From Comamonadaceae bacterium (GTDB lineage: Bacteria > Pseudomonadota > Gammaproteobacteria > Burkholderiales > Burkholderiaceae_C), in assembly GCA_947450765.1 (NCBI GenBank), contig CANFXC010000026.1, positions 1 through 33,219 on the forward strand: 33,219 bases of DNA. The letters run 5' to 3'. Positions 23,719 through 30,959 of the stretch are shown here, one piece after another. The notes under the pieces are model-generated. The model saw only the letters and a list, made by a program, of their open reading frames with translations. It was not told the origin of the DNA and ran no database searches. A program made the position numbers and the translations under genes. Each line of letters starts with the position of its first letter. The first letter of the stretch is position 1.

Positions 23719-25146
23719 ATGTCCGGTATCAACTACAGCGAAAAAATCCCCAACAACGTCAACCTCAGCGAAGACCGCACCTTGCAGCGCGCGCTGGAGC
23801 AGTGGCAGCCCAACTTCATCAACTGGTGGGACGACGTAGGCCCTGTCGGCTCAACCGACTCTGAGGTCTACCTGCGCACCGCTGTCAGCGTTGACCCGCA
23901 AGGCTGGGCCCAGTTTGGCCACGTCAAAATGCGCGACTACCGCTGGGGCATTTTTCTGAACCCGGGCGAAGCCGACCGCACCATTCACTTCGGTGACCAC
24001 AAAGGTGAAAAAGCCTGGCAAGACGTGCCCGGTGAACACCGCGCCAACCTGCGCCGCATCATCGTCACGCAAGGTGACACCGAGCCAGCTTCGGTCGAGC
24101 AGCAACGCCACTTGGGCCTGACCGCGCCGAGCATGTACGACCTGCGCAACCTGTTCCAGATCAACGTGGAAGAAGGCCGCCATTTGTGGGCCATGGTGTA
24201 TTTGCTGCACAAGCACTTTGGCCGTGACGGCCGTGAAGAAGCCGAGGGCCTGTTGGAGCGTCGCAGCGGTGACGAAAATAATCCGCGCATTTTGGCTGCC
24301 TTCAACGAACAGACGCCCGATTGGCTGAGCTTTTTCATGTTCACGTATTTCACCGATCGTGACGGCAAGTTTCAACTCTGCGCCTTAGCCGAAAGTTCTT
24401 TTGACCCGCTGGCACGGACCTCCAAGTTCATGCTGACCGAGGAAGCCCACCACATGTTTGTCGGCGAGAGCGGCATCAGCCGCGTGATCTCGCGCACGGC
24501 TCAAAAAATGAACGAGCTCAAGACCGATGATGTCAACAAGCTGCGTGCCGCTGGCGTGATCGACCTGCCGACCATCCAGCGCTACATCAACTTCCACTTC
24601 AGCGTGACCATCGACCTGTTCGGCGCTGACGAGTCAAGCAACGCCGCCACCTTTTACAGCACCGGCATCAAAGGTCGCTACGAAGAAGGCAAGCGCGTCG
24701 ATGACCACGTCCTCAAGGGCCAGACTTACAAAGTCCTCGAAGCGCGCGACGGCCAATTGGTTGAAAAAGAAGTACCGATGCTCAACGCGCTCAACGAAGT
24801 GCTGCGCGACGACTACATCAAAGACTCGGTGGCTGGCGTCGAGCGCTGGAACAAGGTGTTAGAGAAGGCCGGCATTCCAACGCGCATGAAAGTGCCGCAC
24901 AAGGCCTTCAACCGCAACATCGGTGCGCTGTCCGGCGTCAAGGTCTCGCCAGAAGGTCGCGTGCTGACCTTGCCTGAATGGAAAGCACAAGTGGGTGAAT
25001 GGCTGCCGTCGCTGCAAGACCGCGCTTACGTCGCCAGCCTGATGGGCCGCGTGGTCGAGCCAGGCAAGTTTGCCAACTGGATCTCGCCACCCGTCATGGG
25101 CATCAACCGCCAGCCAGTGGACTTCGACTACGTGCGATTCAACTGA
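23719..25146 (+). CDS. boxB: Benzoyl-CoA 2,3-epoxidase, diiron oxygenase component
   Basis: The oxygenase half of BoxAB: a diiron enzyme that turns benzoyl-CoA and O2 into 2,3-epoxybenzoyl-CoA using electrons from BoxA. It has 475 residues, two more than the Azoarcus enzyme. The iron ligands expected from that enzyme fall at Glu122, Glu152 and His155 (NVEEGRHLWAM), Asp213, and Glu242 and His245 (LTEEAHHMFVGE). All are present, so it should be active. ATG at 23719 follows TTGGAGAC; an upstream in-frame ATG at 23644 lies in the hairpin region and is rejected. Sits between boxC and boxA with structured gaps on both sides. Confidence 0.95.
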   Translation: MSGINYSEKIPNNVNLSEDRTLQRALEQWQPNFINWWDDVGPVGSTDSEVYLRTAVSVDPQGWAQFGHVKMRDYRWGIFLNPGEADRTIHFGDHKGEKAWQDVPGEHRANLRRIIVTQGDTEPASVEQQRHLGLTAPSMYDLRNLFQINVEEGRHLWAMVYLLHKHFGRDGREEAEGLLERRSGDENNPRILAAFNEQTPDWLSFFMFTYFTDRDGKFQLCALAESSFDPLARTSKFMLTEEAHHMFVGESGISRVISRTAQKMNELKTDDVNKLRAAGVIDLPTIQRYINFHFSVTIDLFGADESSNAATFYSTGIKGRYEEGKRVDDHVLKGQTYKVLEARDGQLVEKEVPMLNALNEVLRDDYIKDSVAGVERWNKVLEKAGIPTRMKVPHKAFNRNIGALSGVKVSPEGRVLTLPEWKAQVGEWLPSLQDRAYVASLMGRVVEPGKFANWISPPVMGINRQPVDFDYVRFN

Positions 25147-25167
25147 TCAGCTGTTGTGCTGAAATAG

Positions 25168-25190
25168 TCAGGGGGCCTAGCGCCCCCTGA
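25168..25190 (+). repeat. Strong hairpin between boxB and boxA
   Basis: TCAGGGGGC (25168-25176) and GCCCCCTGA (25182-25190) form a perfect nine-pair, GC-rich stem with a five-base loop. No T-run follows, so it is not a classical terminator. A smaller stem, TCAGC (25147-25151) with GCTGA (25158-25162), precedes it. A role in mRNA stability or in setting the boxB to boxA ratio is possible. Confidence 0.6.
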
Positions 25191-25226
25191 TGCACTTAAG
25201 ACGTTCAGAACTCAAGAGACAACACC

Positions 25227-26540
25227 ATGGACATGACCGCCACCATCGTCATCCAACAGCACCTGATCGACCCCGAGATCTGCATTCGCTGCAACACCTG
25301 CGAAGGGATCTGTCCAGTGGGTGCGATCACCCATGACTCGCGCAACTACGTTGTCGATGCCGAGAAGTGCAACCTGTGCATGTACTGCGTCCCGCCTTGC
25401 CCAACCGGCTCGATTGACAACTGGCGCACGATGCCGCGCGTCAAAGCCTACACGCCCGATGAACAATTGCTGTGGGACGAGTTGCCCGTTGAACTCTCGC
25501 CAGAGCAATTGGCGGAACAGGGCGTGGACGTTAACGCAGGTAACACGGCTGACACCATGGCCGCCGAGGGTGACACCACAGCCAGCACCGTTAACGCCAG
25601 CCAAACTGGTGAAACCAGCTTCAACAGCGCGCAATACGGCGCGACATTGCCGCCATGGTCGGCCGCCCATGCGTACACGAACCTCTACGGCCCCAAAGCT
25701 GCCGACAAATTCATCACCGCTGTTGTCAGCGGCAATGTGCGGGTCACCGAAGTCGGCCAGACGGCCGGCGGCGATTACGACACACACCACATCGTGCTGG
25801 ACTTCGGCAGCCTGCCGTTTCCGGTGCTTGAAGGCCAGTCCATCGGCATCATTCCACCGGGACTCGACGCCAAGGGCAAAGCCCACCACGCGCGCCAATA
25901 TTCGATTGCCAGCCCGCGCAACGGCGAACGGCCCGGCTACAACAATCTGTCGCTGACCATCAAGCGCGTGCTCGAAGACCACCAAGGCCAACCGGTGCGC
26001 GGCGTTTGCTCCAACTACATGTGCGACTTGCAAGTCGGCGACAAAGTGCAGGTGATAGGCCCCTTTGGTGCGAGCTTCCTGATCCCTAACCATCCGCGCA
26101 GCAACATCGTCATGATCTGTACGGGCACTGGCAGCGCGCCCATGCGCGGCATGACCGAATGGCGTCGCCGGCTGCGGGCTACGGGAAAATTTGAAGGCGG
26201 AAAACTGATGCTGTTCTTCGGTGCCCGAACGCAAGAAGAACTGCCGTACTTTGGCCCGCTGCAAAAACTACCCAAAGATTTCATCGACCTCAACTTCGCG
26301 TTTTCTCGGACGCCGGGTCAGCCCAAACGCTATGTGCAAGACGTCATGCGTGAACGTGCGGCGGATCTGGCGCCGCTGCTCAGCGACCCCAACACCTGCT
26401 TTTATGTCTGTGGCCTGAAAAGCATGGAAGAAGGCGTCGTGCTGGCGCTGCGCGATGTGGCAACACAGGCCGGTCTGGATTGGGATACCGTGGGCGCGTC
26501 GCTCAAAAAAGAAGGTCGCCTGCATTTGGAGACCTATTAA
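25227..26540 (+). CDS. boxA: Benzoyl-CoA 2,3-epoxidase, reductase component
   Basis: The NADPH-dependent iron-sulfur flavoprotein that feeds electrons to BoxB. It has 437 residues. An N-terminal ferredoxin part carries two [4Fe-4S] motifs: Cys19, 22, 25, 29 ([11 protein letters not shown]) and Cys48, 51, 54, 58 ([11 protein letters not shown]). After an Ala/Thr/Glu-rich linker (about 95-140) comes a ferredoxin-NADP reductase domain with the flavin motif ARQYSIAS, nucleotide motif [13 protein letters not shown] and a C-terminal GRLHLETY. A second ATG six bases downstream (25233) is also possible; AAGAGA at 25215-25220 suits the first. Next gene follows after 16 bases. Confidence 0.95.
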   Translation: MDMTATIVIQQHLIDPEICIRCNTCEGICPVGAITHDSRNYVVDAEKCNLCMYCVPPCPTGSIDNWRTMPRVKAYTPDEQLLWDELPVELSPEQLAEQGVDVNAGNTADTMAAEGDTTASTVNASQTGETSFNSAQYGATLPPWSAAHAYTNLYGPKAADKFITAVVSGNVRVTEVGQTAGGDYDTHHIVLDFGSLPFPVLEGQSIGIIPPGLDAKGKAHHARQYSIASPRNGERPGYNNLSLTIKRVLEDHQGQPVRGVCSNYMCDLQVGDKVQVIGPFGASFLIPNHPRSNIVMICTGTGSAPMRGMTEWRRRLRATGKFEGGKLMLFFGARTQEELPYFGPLQKLPKDFIDLNFAFSRTPGQPKRYVQDVMRERAADLAPLLSDPNTCFYVCGLKSMEEGVVLALRDVATQAGLDWDTVGASLKKEGRLHLETY

Positions 26541-26556
26541 TGCCAGCGAGCGTGCG

Positions 26557-27009
26557 ATGAAATTTGCGGAATTTCAGGTCGGACAAGTCATCACCGCCGG
26601 CCCCTATCTGGTCACTGAAGCGGAGGTGATGGCCTTCGCCACAGCCTACGACCCGCAGTGGTTTCACACCGATCCGGTCGCCGCCCAAGACGGCCGCTTT
26701 GGTGGCCTCATCGCCAGCGGCTGGCACACCTGCGGCATCGCCATGCGCCTCATCACCGACGCTGCTTTGCACGGCTCAGAGTCCTTCGCCTCGCCCGGTT
26801 TAGCCTACTTGAAGTGGCAGCATCCCGTGCGCCCCGGCGATCAACTCCGTGTGCGTGCCACCGTTCTAGAGACCCGCCACTCCGTCAGCCAGCCGACGCT
26901 GGGCATCTTGCGCTGGCACTGGCAAATGGCCAACCAAGCCGACATTCAGGTGTTGGAGCTGGAAGCCACGAGTTTGTTTGACCTCACGCTGACAGTCGAC
27001 GCTGACTGA
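26557..27009 (+). CDS. MaoC-like hydratase of the box operon
   Basis: A 150-residue single hot-dog-fold protein of the R-specific enoyl-CoA hydratase (MaoC) family. The catalytic pair is Asp32 and His37 in AYDPQWFHTDP, and FGGLIASGWHTCGIAMRL is the usual following segment. It closes the boxCBA operon 16 bases after boxA. A likely job is hydration of an unsaturated acyl-CoA made by the pathway, such as 3,4-dehydroadipyl-CoA after isomerisation, but this is inference. The ATG at 26557 is used; an ATG overlapping the boxA stop meets a stop after six codons. Its stop abuts the stop of the convergent lyase gene. Confidence 0.8.
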   Translation: MKFAEFQVGQVITAGPYLVTEAEVMAFATAYDPQWFHTDPVAAQDGRFGGLIASGWHTCGIAMRLITDAALHGSESFASPGLAYLKWQHPVRPGDQLRVRATVLETRHSVSQPTLGILRWHWQMANQADIQVLELEATSLFDLTLTVDAD

Positions 27010-27930
27010 TCAGCTTTCCGAAAACCGCCGTTCCCAGGCTTCGACTTCAGCTAAACCCATCGTCTCGCTGTATTCCTGCAAGCTGAACATGCGGCTGCGG
27101 GAAGCTTCGGTGTTGCCGTCGCGTTGCAGATTTTGCAGCGCTTCGCGCATGGCAAAACCGACAGTATTGCGTATCAGTCCGGGGTAAATCGCCAACCCAA
27201 TGCCGTGTGTGTGCAGCGCATCCGCGTGCAGCCCGGCCAAAGCGCCGCCGGCGTCGATGTTCACCATGCAAGGGATGCTGATGGCGTCGGCCACGCGGCG
27301 AATATCGTCCAGAATGCCGGCGTGCCCTTTGAGCTCGACAAAGACCGCAGCAGCGCCAACGCGCTCGAAAGCCTGCGCGCGCCGGATGGCTTCGGGCAAA
27401 CCGTGCGCAGTAGCGCTGTCAGTGCGGCCGATGATTAGGAAATCCGGGTCGTTGCGTGCCGCCACAGCGGCTTCGATCTTGGCCACCGCCTCGGCAAAGT
27501 CGAGCACGCTGCGGGCGCCCGGCAGTTGCGCGCAGCGCTTTGGCGAGAGCTGGTCTTCAATGTGAATACCGGCAACGCCCGCCGCTTCAAACTCTTGCAC
27601 CGTGCGTCGCACGGCCACGATGCCACCATAACCCGTGTCGGCGTCGCAGATCAGGGGCACATCGATGCAGGCCGCCACATTCCGCGCATGGTTGGCCATC
27701 AGAGACAAGTCCACCAGACCGACGTCAGGCCGGCCCAGCAAAGAGGCGGAGACGCCATTGCCGGTCATGTACGCCGCTTCAAAACCGGCTTGCGCCACCA
27801 AGCGCGCGCCATAACCGTCGAAGATGCCGGGCGCAATCAGGGCGGGTGCGGTGCGACCGGCACCGCTCAGGCGCTGGCGCAGCAGACGGCGCATTTGACT
27901 GAAACGCCCGACCGCAGACACCGCGCTCAT
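27010..27930 (-). CDS. Isocitrate-lyase/PEP-mutase superfamily lyase, candidate 2,3-dimethylmalate lyase
   Basis: A cytoplasmic Mg-dependent C-C lyase of 306 residues, the size of methylisocitrate lyase and 2,3-dimethylmalate lyase. Visible features are the IAPGIFDGYGARL opening (PGxxD/S region), CDADTGYGG with the Mg ligand region at Asp96/Asp98, HIEDQ with Glu125, and the flexible active-site loop PKRCAQLPG with Cys133. Most relatives have KRCGH or KKCGH here, so the two residues after the cysteine differ. The ATG at 27930 overlaps the stop of the LeuD-like gene as ATGA. With the two hydratase subunits upstream, cleavage of an alkylated malate to pyruvate plus a short acid is inferred. Methylisocitrate lyase is a weaker alternative as no prpC/acnD is nearby. 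Confidence 0.75.
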   Translation of the reverse strand: MSAVSAVGRFSQMRRLLRQRLSGAGRTAPALIAPGIFDGYGARLVAQAGFEAAYMTGNGVSASLLGRPDVGLVDLSLMANHARNVAACIDVPLICDADTGYGGIVAVRRTVQEFEAAGVAGIHIEDQLSPKRCAQLPGARSVLDFAEAVAKIEAAVAARNDPDFLIIGRTDSATAHGLPEAIRRAQAFERVGAAAVFVELKGHAGILDDIRRVADAISIPCMVNIDAGGALAGLHADALHTHGIGLAIYPGLIRNTVGFAMREALQNLQRDGNTEASRSRMFSLQEYSETMGLAEVEAWERRFSES

Positions 27931-28445
27931 GCGGGCACCTGCCAGTCCGGGTATTTTTGTAAAAATGGAATCAAGCCGCCTTCGCGCAACAGCGCGCGAA
28001 TGACCGGTGGCAAAGCGCGCATCGGCCGACCCGCTGACCCGCCGGCCACTTGCAAGAGCTGAGCCTGCAAATCCAGCACCAGCGTGCCACCCGAGGTGAT
28101 GCCGGTGGTGTCGCATTCGAGCACCGGCAAGCCGTTGTTGATGGCGTTGCGGAAAAACTGCCGTCCAAACGACGGCGCGACGATCGCCGCCACGCCCATG
28201 CGCCGCAGCACATGAACCGCTTGTTCACGCGAAGAATTGATGCCGAAATGCGTGCCAGCGACGATGATGCCGCCCGGCTGAAAGCGCGCCGCAAAGCCGG
28301 GTGACAGCGCCTCAAAGGCATGAGCGGCGATATAGGCTTCGTCCTTGCCGGGCAGGTACTTGCCGGAACAATTCAGGTCGGTGTTGACATCGTCACCCAG
28401 CACATAAGCTGGGCCGGAAATCTGGTCGTGTGTCACTTCAGACAT
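27927..28445 (-). CDS. LeuD-like small subunit of a maleate-type hydratase
   Basis: Small swivelling subunit of an aconitase-superfamily hydratase, 172 residues, like archaeal-type isopropylmalate isomerase small subunits. The start contains LGDDVNTDLN, the specificity loop reads YLPGKDE (30-36), and the substrate-binding segment is GTHFGINSSREQAV. In LeuD the last motif is usually FGCGSSRE; here Cys-Gly is replaced by Ile-Asn. It overlaps the LeuC-like gene by eight bases and the lyase gene by four, so the three subunits are translationally coupled. No leuA or leuB is nearby, so leucine synthesis is unlikely; dimethylmaleate, citraconate or maleate hydration fits better. Confidence 0.78.
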   Translation of the reverse strand: MSEVTHDQISGPAYVLGDDVNTDLNCSGKYLPGKDEAYIAAHAFEALSPGFAARFQPGGIIVAGTHFGINSSREQAVHVLRRMGVAAIVAPSFGRQFFRNAINNGLPVLECDTTGITSGGTLVLDLQAQLLQVAGGSAGRPMRALPPVIRALLREGGLIPFLQKYPDWQVPA

Positions 28446-29733
28446 GTGCTGCCTCCCATTGGCCGCCCGGCACGGTGCGCGGGTCGGTGATGCATCCAGT
28501 CAAGGCCGATGCCGCCACGGTCGCGGCAGAGCCGAGCCAGATATCGGCATCGTGGTTGCCCAAACGCCCTTTGAAATTTCGGTTCGCGCTAGAAATGACA
28601 ACCTCCCGATCACCCGGGATCAGGTGGTTGGTGATGCCGACGCAGGTGCCGCAACCGGCGGCTTCAAAAGACGCGCCAGCTTCGGTCAGGATTTCGATCA
28701 AGCCCTCGCGCAAAGCGGCCAGATAAATCTGCCGAGAGGCCGGCGTCACGATCATGCGCACGCCCGGGGCCAGTCGGCGCCCTTTCAAAATCGCGGCGGC
28801 TTGGCGGATGTCGTCAATGCGGCCGTTGGTGCAGGTACCGATGAGTGCGAAATTGATTTTTTGGCCGATCACCTCGGAGGCAGACACGACGTCGTCGACC
28901 GCGTGCTGACGCGCCACTTGCGGCGTCAGCGCGGAAGCGTCGATCTCAAAGCGGTCTGCGTAAATCGCATGCGCGTCGGCGGTGACCGGCTGCGGTAGAC
29001 GGGCCCCGTGCGCGGCCAGCCAAGCGAAGGTTTTTTCATCGGCTTCCAGCAGTGCCGCCTTGGCGCCTAACTCGGCGGCGTGGTTCGCCAACGTCATGCG
29101 GTCGTCAATTTCCATCGCACTGACAGCCGAGCCGGTGTATTCAATGGCTCGATAGTTCAAGCCTTCCGCGCCAAAACGACCCAGCATGTAGAGCGTCAAG
29201 TCCTTGGCCCAGACGCCGGGCTGCAGTCGTCCGTTCAGCGTCACCTTGACCGACTCCGGCACCCGAAACCACAACTTGCCGGTGGTCAAAATGGCGCTGA
29301 TGTCGCTGCCTTCAATGCCGGTGCCAAAGGCGTTGAACGCGCCGTAGGTGACCGAGTGGGTGTCGGTGCCCACCACCAAGTCGCCGCAGGTGAGGTGGCC
29401 GCCTTCGGGCAGCACTTGGTGGCAAATACCGTCGCCAATATCATACAGCACGCTGCCGTGTTCACGCGCAAAGCGGCGCATGGCGGTGTGGCCTTGCGCG
29501 GCCTCCAGCGTGGGCGGCGGTGAGTAGTGGTCGAGCACCCACGCCGTCTTGTCGGCAAAGGGCAGCGCAGTCGGTCGACCAGCGGTCATTTTGTCGACCA
29601 TGCGGATGGTGTTGGGTGCACGAGCGTCGTGCACCATGGCGAAGTCAACGCGCGCAATGACGATGTCACCGGCTCTGACGTGGCTGACACCGGCATGCCG
29701 GGCCAGAATTTTCTCTGCAATGGTGGAGTCCAT
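28438..29733 (-). CDS. LeuC-like large subunit of a maleate-type hydratase
   Basis: Large, [4Fe-4S]-bearing subunit of an aconitase-superfamily hydratase, 431 residues, close to archaeal-type LeuC and homoaconitase rather than the longer enterobacterial LeuC. Cluster ligands are Cys301 (GTCTNGR), Cys361 and Cys364 (GCGTCVG). The conserved GTDTHSVTYGAFNAFGTGIEGSD segment begins near residue 122. The ATG at 29733 is preferred; the frame stays open upstream to 29826, but that stretch shows no family similarity. With the LeuD-like partner and the lyase this equals the gene content of dimethylmaleate hydratase (DmdAB) plus Dml in Eubacterium barkeri. Actual substrate unknown. Confidence 0.8.
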   Translation of the reverse strand: MDSTIAEKILARHAGVSHVRAGDIVIARVDFAMVHDARAPNTIRMVDKMTAGRPTALPFADKTAWVLDHYSPPPTLEAAQGHTAMRRFAREHGSVLYDIGDGICHQVLPEGGHLTCGDLVVGTDTHSVTYGAFNAFGTGIEGSDISAILTTGKLWFRVPESVKVTLNGRLQPGVWAKDLTLYMLGRFGAEGLNYRAIEYTGSAVSAMEIDDRMTLANHAAELGAKAALLEADEKTFAWLAAHGARLPQPVTADAHAIYADRFEIDASALTPQVARQHAVDDVVSASEVIGQKINFALIGTCTNGRIDDIRQAAAILKGRRLAPGVRMIVTPASRQIYLAALREGLIEILTEAGASFEAAGCGTCVGITNHLIPGDREVVISSANRNFKGRLGNHDADIWLGSAATVAASALTGCITDPRTVPGGQWEAAHV

Positions 29734-29783
29734 GGGCGAAGCTTGGTTGGGTTGGAGGTTTCTAAAGTTGTTGAGGCCGAGGC

Positions 29784-30764
29784 TTAGTCGAGTTTCAGCC
29801 CGACCTTGCGCACCAGCGCGCCCCACTTGTCGCTTTCAGCGCGAATATAGCGGCCGGTTTCTTCCGGCGTGGTCGGTTTGGGTTCCAGACCCAACTTGCG
29901 CAGCTGCGCCGCCACGCCAGGGTCATTCAGCGTCGTCACAATGGCCGCGTTCAAACGCTGAACCACGTCGGCGGGCGTGTTCTGTGGCGCGGTAAAGGCG
30001 TACCAGTTGATCGCCTCAAATCCTGGGTAACCCAGTTCCGCAACGGTGGGCACTTGCGGCAACACGTCCAGCCGCTTGCTGCCGGTAGTCGCCAAGGCCC
30101 GCAGTTTGCCGGCCTTGATGAACTGCACCGCATCGGTCGGACTTGAGAAAATCGACGCCAAGACGCCGCCGAGCAAATCGTTCATGGCTGGCGCACCGCC
30201 GCGATAAGCCACGTGCTGATTGTTCATGCCAGCGGAGCTCTTCAACAGTTCGCCGGCGAGATGGCCGCTGCTGCCAATGCCCGAAGAGCCGAACGACACT
30301 TTTGACTTTTCAACACGCCCCAGTCGGACATAGTCCTCAAGTGTCCGAATCTCACTGTTCGCATTGACCACCAGCACGTTGCTGAAGACGATGGCCAAGC
30401 TCAGGGGCGCCATGTCGGTCACCGGGTTGTAGCTGAGCTTGTTCAGGTGCTGGTTCACCGCCAACGAACCGACGGTGCCCAGCATGATGGTGTAGCCATC
30501 TGCTGGGGCTTTCACCAGCGCGTCCGAGGCGATGTTGCCGCCGGCGCCAGGGCGGTTTTCAATGATCACACTTTGCTTCAGTGCCTCAGACAAGCGCGGC
30601 GCGAGTATGCGGGCCACCGTGTCAGAGCTGCCGCCGGGGGCAAAGCCCACCAAAATCTTGACGGGTCGGACCGGGAAAAGATCTGCCGCTTGAGCCGTGG
30701 GCAAGCCGACCAAAGAGGTGAGGGTCGCGCAAAAGACTGCGACTAGGCATCGGCGGTGAATCAT
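29784..30764 (-). CDS. Bug/TctC-type tripartite tricarboxylate substrate-binding protein
   Basis: A periplasmic binding protein of 326 residues, first gene of the sigma-54-dependent unit. A signal peptide covers about residues 1-26 (CLVAVFCATLTSLVGLPTAQA before ADLFP). The mature part has the Bug pattern FPVRPVKILVGFAPGGSSDTVAR, then IENRPGAGGNIASDALVKA, and SKRLDVLPQVPTVAELGYPG later. Proteins of this family often bind di- and tricarboxylates, which fits a hydratase/lyase pair acting on a substituted malate. AGGAGACA provides the RBS before the ATG at 30764. No membrane subunits of the transporter are present. Confidence 0.9.
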   Translation of the reverse strand: MIHRRCLVAVFCATLTSLVGLPTAQAADLFPVRPVKILVGFAPGGSSDTVARILAPRLSEALKQSVIIENRPGAGGNIASDALVKAPADGYTIMLGTVGSLAVNQHLNKLSYNPVTDMAPLSLAIVFSNVLVVNANSEIRTLEDYVRLGRVEKSKVSFGSSGIGSSGHLAGELLKSSAGMNNQHVAYRGGAPAMNDLLGGVLASIFSSPTDAVQFIKAGKLRALATTGSKRLDVLPQVPTVAELGYPGFEAINWYAFTAPQNTPADVVQRLNAAIVTTLNDPGVAAQLRKLGLEPKPTTPEETGRYIRAESDKWGALVRKVGLKLD

Positions 30765-30816
30765 GTTGAAGTGTCTCCTGATGTTTTACTGCGGGTCTAT
30801 GCCCATGCAGAGGTTT

Positions 30817-30832
30817 AGCAATGCATGTGCCA
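30817..30832 (-). promoter_or_regulatory. Sigma-54 (-24/-12) promoter of the hydratase-lyase operon
   Basis: The minus strand reads GGTGGCAC-ATGCA-TTGCT, an exact match to the RpoN consensus TGGCAC-N5-TTGC. The expected start point is near 30806, about 42 bases before the binding-protein ATG. The divergent gene encodes a sigma-54 activator with an intact GAFTGA loop, which supports the assignment strongly. Confidence 0.88.
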
Positions 30833-30859
30833 CCTGAACAGTCGCTCATCGGAACGCGC

Positions 30860-30872
30860 TAACCCGTTGATT
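30860..30872 (-). promoter_or_regulatory. IHF binding site
   Basis: AATCAACGGGTTA on the minus strand fits the IHF consensus WATCAANNNNTTR at every defined position. It lies between the sigma-54 promoter and the upstream repeats, about 54-66 bases before the expected start point, where IHF normally bends DNA to bring the activator to the polymerase. Confidence 0.6.
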
Positions 30873-30913
30873 TAGAACACTTTTGGCGTCTGCAACGAGA
30901 TCGTCCGACAGGC

Positions 30914-30959
30914 CATTATTTCTAAAGTGAACCACTAGCGTTACATTATTGAAACAATG
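30914..30959. promoter_or_regulatory. Putative upstream activator sites
   Basis: CATTATT occurs at 30914-30920 and 30944-30950, 30 bp apart (about three helical turns), each followed by partly similar sequence ending in TGA. The second copy is half of an imperfect palindrome CATTATTGAAACAATG (30944-30959) that overlaps the ATG of the activator gene, hinting at autoregulation. TTTAGAA (30871-30877) and TTCTAAA (30920-30926) are a further inverted pair. Which of these the activator binds is unknown. Confidence 0.4.

Noticed and set aside
27010..27930. Glyoxylate-cycle isocitrate lyase or prp methylisocitrate lyase
   Set aside because: The protein is far shorter than true isocitrate lyase, and no prpC, prpD or acnD accompanies it despite the PrpR-type regulator. 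The loop motif also differs from PrpB.
27927..29733. LeuCD for leucine biosynthesis
   Set aside because: No leuA or leuB is nearby, the subunits are of the archaeal-type hydratase kind, key LeuD residues differ, and the operon has a sigma-54 promoter, a periplasmic binding protein and a lyase.
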